From: Chlamydiales bacterium
GTDB taxonomy: Bacteria > Chlamydiota > Chlamydiia > Chlamydiales > Simkaniaceae
DNA: 64,000 nt
Reading direction: 5' to 3'
Assembly: GCA_024233515.1 (NCBI GenBank)
Contig: JACKPO010000006.1
Coordinates: 61,038 to 125,037, forward strand
Position 1 is the stretch's first letter. Each line of letters starts with the position of its first letter. Positions 57,735 through 64,000 of the stretch are shown piece by piece. Both the position numbers and the translations under genes were made by a program. A model generated the notes under the pieces. It had not been told where the DNA came from and did no database searches. It worked only from the letters and a program-made list of their open reading frames with translations.

Positions 57735-59000
57735 ATGAATAGAGACAAGTTGATCCTTGGAATTTTTATTTACACCCTGTCGGCCCTTTTTCTCCTCTAC
57801 GAGATGGCGCTGCAGGTGTCGCCGAGCATCATGACGCGCGACTTGATGTTTGATTTTCAGGTGGGCGCGGCCCGTCTTGGGATCATGGCCTCCTTCTATT
57901 TTTATAGTTATACCTTGATGCAAATCCCAGTCGGTCTCTTATTCGATCGCTTTAGCGCACGAATTTTGATCACAGGAGCTGTTTTTATTTGCTCGGTTGG
58001 CGCCCTCATCTTTGCGTTTACCCACCATCTGACGACAGCAGCGTTCAGCCGGTTTTTGATGGGGACGGGTTCGGCCTTTGCTTTTGTGGGGACCCTTGTG
58101 ATGGCAGCCCGGTGGTTTCCACCTAAATACTTTGCCTTGTTGGTGGGAGGAGCGCAATTTTTGGCAGCGATGGGAGCCCTAGGAGGAGAGTTTCCTTTGG
58201 CTGCGATGCTCGAACATTGGCGGTGGCGCATTGTGATGATCCTTCTCGGTATGATCGGGATCTTTCTCACGATCCTTTGCTTTATGATCATTCGAGATAA
58301 TCCTTACCAGGAAAGACATGTTCCGAAGCGGCACGATCTACTCCGTGAACTGAAAGAGATCCTCCGCTCGAAGCAAACCTGGGCGATTGGTCTTTATGCT
58401 TTTTGTGGGTGGGGGCCTGTCGCTGTTTTTGCAGCTCTTTGGGGGGTTCCCTATCTTCGGGTTCGCTTCGAAGTTCCCAATACCTATGCCGCTTTAGCGA
58501 TGGCACTCATGTGGATTGGGATTGGACTGACCAGTCCATTCATTGGTTGGCTTTCAGATCGATTAGGACGGCGAAAAATTCTTCTGACTCTCTGTCCTCT
58601 GATTGGCTTGATTTGTTCTCTTATCCTCTTTTATGTTCCGGGAATTAATTATGAGAGCTCCTTTATCCTCCTCTTTGGAATGGGAGTGGCGGCAAGTGGG
58701 CAGATCCTCTCCTTTGCCCTTGTCAAAGATAACAATCGCTCAACAGTGGTGGGGACCGCTGTCGGGCTGAACAACATGGCTGTTGTTGCAGGGGGAGCGA
58801 TTTTTCAACCCTTCGTAGGGTTGATCCTCCATCAATTCTGGGATGGTGCTAAAGATGGATGGGGCGTTCCTGTTTACTCGGTTGCCAACTACCATCTTGG
58901 CCTTATGGTGATTCCGATCTGTTTTGCGTTGGGTCTTTTCACAAGTCTTTTCTTGGTAAAAGAGACCTATTGTCGTCCCAAATATGATGCAGTCATATAA
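57735..59000 (+). CDS. MFS transporter A
   Basis: A 421-residue protein with twelve membrane segments. The loop 2-3 motif reads GLLFDRFSARILITGA (G-x3-D-R-x-G-R-type), and loop 8-9 has GWLSDRLGRRKILLT, typical of the superfamily. ATG 57735 is used; a GTG eight codons earlier is a poor start. It has a recognisable sister at 59013-60326 (shared text LYEMALQVSPSIM / LYTFLLQGSPSVM and YSYTLMQIP / YTYILMQIP), facing it. Substrate unknown; the wording is that of carriers common in intracellular bacteria, which bring in organophosphates or amino acids. Confidence 0.82.
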   Translation: MNRDKLILGIFIYTLSALFLLYEMALQVSPSIMTRDLMFDFQVGAARLGIMASFYFYSYTLMQIPVGLLFDRFSARILITGAVFICSVGALIFAFTHHLTTAAFSRFLMGTGSAFAFVGTLVMAARWFPPKYFALLVGGAQFLAAMGALGGEFPLAAMLEHWRWRIVMILLGMIGIFLTILCFMIIRDNPYQERHVPKRHDLLRELKEILRSKQTWAIGLYAFCGWGPVAVFAALWGVPYLRVRFEVPNTYAALAMALMWIGIGLTSPFIGWLSDRLGRRKILLTLCPLIGLICSLILFYVPGINYESSFILLFGMGVAASGQILSFALVKDNNRSTVVGTAVGLNNMAVVAGGAIFQPFVGLILHQFWDGAKDGWGVPVYSVANYHLGLMVIPICFALGLFTSLFLVKETYCRPKYDAVI

Positions 59001-59012
59001 CAGTTTCAGTTT

Positions 59013-60326
59013 TTAAAGAAAGCCTTGGTGTCCCCCATGGGGGAGTGGTTTTGATCGTGGATCTTCTGCAACAAAAAAGCTCAAAATAAAGGCAATCAAA
59101 AGAGAAATCGGAATCACCGTGAGGGCAACAGTGTAGTCGTGATGGGTGTAAATCTTCAGCCGATTGATCGGCTCGCAATCTGACGACCACTTCAGCAAAA
59201 ATCCAATCAAGGGCTGCAGAATTGGAGCTCCAATCGCAATACAGAGCATGTTCGTGAATCCCATCGCAACTCCCTTCGATTGATGGGAAACATAGTGATC
59301 AGCGAGGGCAAAGCTGAGCGCATAGGTACTACAGAAAAACCCAAAAAGGAGCATAAGAACATACATGAGCCAAAGGGGAACATGGGGGATATAGATGATC
59401 GAAAGAGAAATAAAAAAGGCAATCAAAACTCCCCAAAGCATGATCGGCTTTCGCTTGGTCACATAAACAGACATCCATCCAAGGGTGAGTGTGCCAATGC
59501 ACCCTCCAAGAAAGTAGGTTGATGCGACAAGAGCTGACTGATCGACCGAGATCCCATACCGGTTTTGGAAATAGGGGATTCCCCAAAGGGCAGCAAAGGC
59601 GGGGAAGATGGCAAAAACACATCCGGCGTACATTCCATTGAGCCAAAGAGGTTTGATTTTCAGGATTTTTACAAGGCTTTTTAGCGTTTGTTTAAAGGTT
59701 TCTTTAAAGGACATCCCGTTATGGAGGGGCTGGTCGTGATCGGGATAATCGTGGATGATAAAAAGAAGTAAGAAGACCATCAAAAGACCTATAACGGCAA
59801 CTCCCATCATTGTCTCTCGCCAACCGAATGTGACAACGGAGCGAGCAAGGCCTCCCTCACCGATCACTCCTCCGGCGAGCGCTAAAAACTCTGTAAGAGC
59901 CACGATCAATGTGAAAAGGGCGGGCTTAAACCAACGAGAGCCTAAGCAAAAGGCGCAGATAATTGCAGGGGAAGCGGCGAGTCCCATCACCATTCGGCTC
60001 ACTTGCCCCTCCCAAAAGTGGTGAGAGAAAGCAAACCATCCCACTGACAGGGAGCACACAATAAACCCAAATTTTAGGACCCTCCGTGGGCCCCAAAGGT
60101 CGACAAGCATTCCACCCGGAATTTGCATCAAGATATAGGTATAGAAAAAGCTCGAAGTGAGAACGCCAATCTTGACCACGTCGATATGATAGGTCTTCAT
60201 GAGCTGCGGGATCATGACGCTCGGAGAGCCCTGAAGCAAAAAGGTGTAGAGGCCAAAGAGAGCGCCCAAACCCCAGACGAGCCATGGACCTAACCTAGAA
60301 GAGCGTAAAAAATCGATCGTTTTCAT
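59013..60326 (-). CDS. MFS transporter B
   Basis: A 437-residue, twelve-segment carrier, paralogue of the facing gene at 57735. Motifs: GGMLVDLWGPRRVLKFG (loop 2-3) and LTLGWMSVYVTKRKPIML (loop 8-9). The two genes end 12 bases apart. They look like an old inverted duplication, since the whole proteins are alignable but diverged. There is a short hydrophilic C-terminus with Pro-Lys. Substrate unknown. Confidence 0.82.
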   Translation of the reverse strand: MKTIDFLRSSRLGPWLVWGLGALFGLYTFLLQGSPSVMIPQLMKTYHIDVVKIGVLTSSFFYTYILMQIPGGMLVDLWGPRRVLKFGFIVCSLSVGWFAFSHHFWEGQVSRMVMGLAASPAIICAFCLGSRWFKPALFTLIVALTEFLALAGGVIGEGGLARSVVTFGWRETMMGVAVIGLLMVFLLLFIIHDYPDHDQPLHNGMSFKETFKQTLKSLVKILKIKPLWLNGMYAGCVFAIFPAFAALWGIPYFQNRYGISVDQSALVASTYFLGGCIGTLTLGWMSVYVTKRKPIMLWGVLIAFFISLSIIYIPHVPLWLMYVLMLLFGFFCSTYALSFALADHYVSHQSKGVAMGFTNMLCIAIGAPILQPLIGFLLKWSSDCEPINRLKIYTHHDYTVALTVIPISLLIAFILSFFVAEDPRSKPLPHGGHQGFL

Positions 60327-60361
60327 CCCCTCTGATTCTAGAAGAATCGGCGGATTTTAGA

Positions 60362-63300
60362 CTACCATCTTTTCTCATGACCAGTAGGCATCAAATAAAC
60401 ACCATTCGGTAAGGGGAGCTTTATCCCTTTGTCTTCGTCCTCATCAACGCATACGAAGCTATTTGCAAAAGCACTCAAATCTTGCGCCACTGTTTGATCT
60501 GGGTCGACCTCATCATCAGAGGGTTGGTACTCTAAGTAGGAGCGGAACAGCCCTTGCTGCACCATAGAAGCAAAGGTCGAACGCGCTTTGTACATGGAAA
60601 CAACCTCGTCAGCGTGCCCTTGAATATGGTGATTCAAAAACATTTGGACGTAGGGTTTCACAACCTCGGCCCCTTTCTTCACTCCAGACAGGGCTGCTTC
60701 CGTTGCTTTTTCTCCCGCTGAAAGTTCCTGGTAGCTGAGGTTTGCCTCAATCCCATCTAGCATTCCTTGGACAGTGGCCATCTGGTCTCTGATCTCTTGG
60801 AGTGCACCTCGTGCTTTTGAGATATCCTTCTTTGTTAAGGCATGATTTAGAGTATTCATCGGTTTATGCAACGCATTGATCGCTTGATAAAAACGGTGAA
60901 TTTGTCGGTTGATCGGAGAGGGCTTGTCTGTTCGAAGGGCCTTCATAGTTTTCATCTGATTCTGCAGTTGAATCAAAAGCTTTTGGTGGCGGGTTTTGAT
61001 TGCTTCTTCAAGGTTGCCGCGACGTCCCGTATCTTTGCAAGTTGAAAGCTCTGTTAAATGCGACTCCATCTCATCAAGGTAGGCTGTTTTCCCTGCAAGG
61101 TGCGCTTTATGAGGAGTGAATTGCTCGTGCATCCACTGCACCCCTCCAAGGAGGACCTGTCTTGGCGTTTTTAGAAGCGATTCGACTTGACTTTCAACCA
61201 CTCCTCCGATCACTTTTTTGATGATCCGGTCCATGGCTTCATGGAGCTCTTTTTCGATGGCTTGATACTTTTTTGCTAAAGCAGCTTCAACTTCTCTTCG
61301 AGTAATAGGGTGTTCTTGAGGGATAGATTTATCTCGATAGTTCGCTTTGAATAACGCAACCAGGTCTTCTGTTGTAACATTTTCCCCTTTCTCGCTAAAT
61401 AACTCTCGAAGGAGGGTCGCTTCAGAGGGGCGAAGAGCGCGGTTGGCATGCCGTAACGTTTCGAGAACGGTTTGGTTCATTCTTTCAGGATCTTGGAATT
61501 GCTGCATTCCGAAGAGCAACAGATCTCTTAAGACCCCTTTTACAATGGTGTCTGTCCCATCCTGCAGGCGCGTCATAAAGCTCTCTTTTTGATGTTCAAG
61601 ATCTCCAGGCGTAAGAACTTTTCGCTCTTTAAGGAGCTGGAAAAGGTTGTTGACGAGCTGCTGAGCTAACCGTTTTCCGTTGTCTCCTTCACGGATGACC
61701 ATCTCTGCACCTTCTTCGCCAAGGACCTTTTCAAGTTCTTTGATTTGATTAAGCAAGAGGATATCAATCCCATAGTTTGTATGCCTTTCTGAATAGATGG
61801 AATCACTAACCGACTCTAAAACCGATTCAGCAAGACGCATCTGGTTGACGATGAGCTTTGCTGCCGTTTTTACAAAAAACGTTGCGATCCCATTCAAGAA
61901 GGAGTTATCGCTGAAATTGCCGGCATTGAACTCAGCTAAAGCTTTGTCGACCACTTCTTTAACAAGCTCGTTTCCTTTTTTTCCTTTGTGGTTCATGTCT
62001 TGAAGGATCTCGATGAGGCGATCATCTTTTTCACCCACACCCAGCGTTCCTGTGTCATCCTCTCTCCAAATCCGCTCTGCAAAGAGGAGACCAAGAACCC
62101 CGTTATTTACAGCGCGCATCGCGCCATGGTGTCCCTTAGTAGGACGATTGAGAGGATTCACAAGGGCATTCTCTGCCCCTTGAACAATCGATTTACTAAA
62201 TTGACTGGTGAAATGTCTGACAAGTTTAAATACAATCCAGCTCACAATCCGATCAATCGTTCCCGCTTGGGAAAGTTCATCTAATTGTTTTTTAAAAACC
62301 GCTTCTCGCAGCCGTTTTTCGTCGTGCTGTTTGGCAGATCCATCGTAGTCGATCTTATCGACTTCTTGGATGAGCATTTCGAACTTCTTATCGGTGGTCT
62401 CCGCATCCCATCCTTTCCGCTTTGCAATCACTTTAAACGTTGTAAATAAGGAGAGGTTATGGGCAAATTTTCGCTCTTCTAAGGCAATGAGCTCCTTTTG
62501 TTTCTTTTGAGTCACGCCCTCTTCTGTTGGTGCTTGTCCTTTTGCAAAATCAGCAGCGAGTTGTCCCACTGCAGAAATTTCGCGGTCAACGTCCAGCGTG
62601 CTGCCAACAGTTTCGAGAAGAGTTCCTTGATCGAAGATCGCTTTTAATGCTTTTAAGGCGCCCACGTAGTCTCCCTGTTGCGCCATTGCATAAGCTTGAT
62701 CAATCCGCTCATCATCTCCGCCAGTCAGTTTCACCATTCGATTGATGTAAGCTTGAACCTGCCCATAAACAAGTGTTAATGCTTCCTTGAGTTCCTCGCA
62801 CTCAGGATGCGCCGCAAGCGCTCCCAGGGCAAGGTCGATCTTTCTAGAAAGATCATCAACAGTATCCGAATCAGTGTCCTTCAGTTCTGCTGCAACTTTT
62901 TGAAGAGCGCGCGCTTCAAACACCTTATCGAGCGCATGCATAAGCGCCTGAGGGGAGTATTTTCTACCCGTCCAAATCTCTTCTCCTTTTGCAATTTGCT
63001 CTTCAAGATTGATCCGCGTCTGATCCATCGACTTATCAGCTGCGTGGTAAAGGGAAAGATAAAACTGATTTGCATAGCGATTTAGTTCTTTTCTCAGTGG
63101 AGATATCTCTTGCTGTATTTGCGCATGAATGAAGGTTGCAATCAGCTGGTCTATACACTCAATTGCTGGAGTGGTTCCTTTCTTGTCTTTAACGAAGCTG
63201 GCTATTCCTTGAAGCTCGGGGTATGCTGCTTCAATCCCTTTCAGATCTTTTAAAAGCGCTCTTTCGATCGTCCCAAGATGGCGATTTTCTCGATCTGCAC

Positions 63301-64000
63301 GTAAAAGCTCTAGGTCAGCATTCAGCTTTGCGAAAGGGGCAAGCTGTTTCTCTCCCTCAGCCCCCTGTAAGACATCGCTTAACTTCGAATCAACGAGATC
63401 GGCAACGGTATCAACGGGTGCCAGGAGAGAATCAGGGACTCCATAAGCGCGCGCCTGTTCTTTAAGGGCTGCAACGCCTTGAGTGATCACTGAAGCCTTC
63501 CGTTTTCCCTGCGTGGGATTAGCAAGAAGGTGTTCTAGCCGAAGAAGGGCTCCACCGAAGTTTTTTCTGTGAAGGAGTTCATTAACTTCTTGTATCGATC
63601 CGATCGAATCCCCTCCAAGTTTTTCATAGGTTCGGTCCATGAGCCCACTGATCAGTGCTTCGATCGTTTCATTAAATTTTGGATGAAGGGTAATCGAGGG
63701 ATGGCTTTCGATTAAATCGATTAACCCCTTAACTTTTCGCTCTAAAGAGGTGAGGTTGTCATGAGGCTCAGCTTTGAATTTCGCAAGACCCTCAAAGTAA
63801 TTCATTTCGAGAATAAATGAGACGGAAGCTAAAAGAGATCCAATCTCTTTTGGTTTTTTCGTTTCTTCAGCGATGCGCTCTCTTCCCCACTTAATTTGCA
63901 GAGCGCGGTCATCTGTGATAAAATCAGAAGCCACGTGCTTGAGTTGAAGGGCGGCCTGATAATAGGCTTGATGGAAATCATCCCCTTGAATGGTTGGGAC
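60362..64000 (-). CDS. Very large coiled-coil protein (5' end cut by window edge)
   Basis: At least 1212 residues; the frame is still open at 64000, and the first visible internal GTG (63934) is not needed as a start. The protein is almost wholly helical, charged and coiled-coil-like (LERKVKGLIDLIESHPS; ELKDTDSDTVDDLSRKIDL), with a weak amphipathic hydrophobic patch near RIVSWIVFKLVRHFTSQF, but no leader in the visible part. The C-terminus is acidic then basic. No family is recognised. Size and composition suggest a structural or host-directed protein. It lies 36 bases from the MFS gene on the same strand. Confidence 0.7.
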   Translation of the reverse strand, partial: VPTIQGDDFHQAYYQAALQLKHVASDFITDDRALQIKWGRERIAEETKKPKEIGSLLASVSFILEMNYFEGLAKFKAEPHDNLTSLERKVKGLIDLIESHPSITLHPKFNETIEALISGLMDRTYEKLGGDSIGSIQEVNELLHRKNFGGALLRLEHLLANPTQGKRKASVITQGVAALKEQARAYGVPDSLLAPVDTVADLVDSKLSDVLQGAEGEKQLAPFAKLNADLELLRADRENRHLGTIERALLKDLKGIEAAYPELQGIASFVKDKKGTTPAIECIDQLIATFIHAQIQQEISPLRKELNRYANQFYLSLYHAADKSMDQTRINLEEQIAKGEEIWTGRKYSPQALMHALDKVFEARALQKVAAELKDTDSDTVDDLSRKIDLALGALAAHPECEELKEALTLVYGQVQAYINRMVKLTGGDDERIDQAYAMAQQGDYVGALKALKAIFDQGTLLETVGSTLDVDREISAVGQLAADFAKGQAPTEEGVTQKKQKELIALEERKFAHNLSLFTTFKVIAKRKGWDAETTDKKFEMLIQEVDKIDYDGSAKQHDEKRLREAVFKKQLDELSQAGTIDRIVSWIVFKLVRHFTSQFSKSIVQGAENALVNPLNRPTKGHHGAMRAVNNGVLGLLFAERIWREDDTGTLGVGEKDDRLIEILQDMNHKGKKGNELVKEVVDKALAEFNAGNFSDNSFLNGIATFFVKTAAKLIVNQMRLAESVLESVSDSIYSERHTNYGIDILLLNQIKELEKVLGEEGAEMVIREGDNGKRLAQQLVNNLFQLLKERKVLTPGDLEHQKESFMTRLQDGTDTIVKGVLRDLLLFGMQQFQDPERMNQTVLETLRHANRALRPSEATLLRELFSEKGENVTTEDLVALFKANYRDKSIPQEHPITRREVEAALAKKYQAIEKELHEAMDRIIKKVIGGVVESQVESLLKTPRQVLLGGVQWMHEQFTPHKAHLAGKTAYLDEMESHLTELSTCKDTGRRGNLEEAIKTRHQKLLIQLQNQMKTMKALRTDKPSPINRQIHRFYQAINALHKPMNTLNHALTKKDISKARGALQEIRDQMATVQGMLDGIEANLSYQELSAGEKATEAALSGVKKGAEVVKPYVQMFLNHHIQGHADEVVSMYKARSTFASMVQQGLFRSYLEYQPSDDEVDPDQTVAQDLSAFANSFVCVDEDEDKGIKLPLPNGVYLMPTGHEKRW

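Noticed and set aside
1..64000. tRNA, rRNA or CRISPR features
   Set aside because: No tRNA T-loop/acceptor patterns, no rRNA-like blocks and no regularly spaced direct repeats were found by eye in the gaps. A covariance search (for example tRNAscan) would settle it.

Overview
The window is 64 kb of compact bacterial chromosome. It most resembles an environmental (Parachlamydiales-type) chlamydia, by inference rather than proof. The pointers are a trpR-linked tryptophan operon, a TMEM14-type small membrane protein, a Lpg1974/MOMP-like outer-membrane protein, an ankyrin-repeat protein with a regulated leader, several orphan hydrophobic or coiled-coil proteins of effector type, and a family of paired MFS carriers. 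No rRNA, tRNA or CRISPR was found.

Layout. 0-6.3 kb: a membrane-protein fragment, proC, an orphan membrane protein, an exported superoxide dismutase, a TMEM14 protein, an IS110-family insertion sequence and a Sua5-type tsaC. 6.3-12 kb: hairpin repeats, then leftward housekeeping genes (phosphatase, AsmA-like, TfoX-like, outer-membrane protein, uridine kinase) led by a tiny histone-fold protein, then a SpoU rRNA methylase. 12-18.7 kb: ankyrin protein, orphan HipB-type regulator, acetyltransferase, a 163-bp miniature inverted-repeat element, trehalase and a membrane sulfatase. 18.7-26.5 kb: trpR, then trpE-G-D-C-F-B-A and a DAHP synthase, almost all joined by overlapping stop and start codons. 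26.5-33.2 kb: orphan genes, an alpha/beta hydrolase, two repeat elements, a symporter fused to a solute-binding domain, an exported SnoaL-like protein and a frameshifted exported protein.

33.3-46.3 kb is the most striking block. Seven co-directional, tightly coupled genes encode a multi-receiver/HPt/degenerate-GGDEF regulator, a membrane-anchored HEAT protein, two histidine kinases, a single receiver, a processive family-2 glycosyltransferase and a TPR plus beta-barrel outer-membrane protein. A family-4 glycosyltransferase faces them. I read this as a signal-controlled polysaccharide synthesis and export system, analogous to Pga or Nfr systems but with a phosphorelay in place of an obvious cyclic-di-GMP module.

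46.5-64 kb: an orphan small protein behind a miniature element, a glycerol operon (glpK, an exported acetolactate decarboxylase, glpD) divergent from glpF and an antiporter-like gene, an orphan membrane protein, murJ, an Rpn-type nuclease, mnmA, two facing MFS carriers, and a very large coiled-coil protein that runs off the right edge.

At least four kinds of small inverted-repeat elements sit in the gaps. Orphan genes tend to have strong, partly extended -10 promoters, unlike the metabolic operons.
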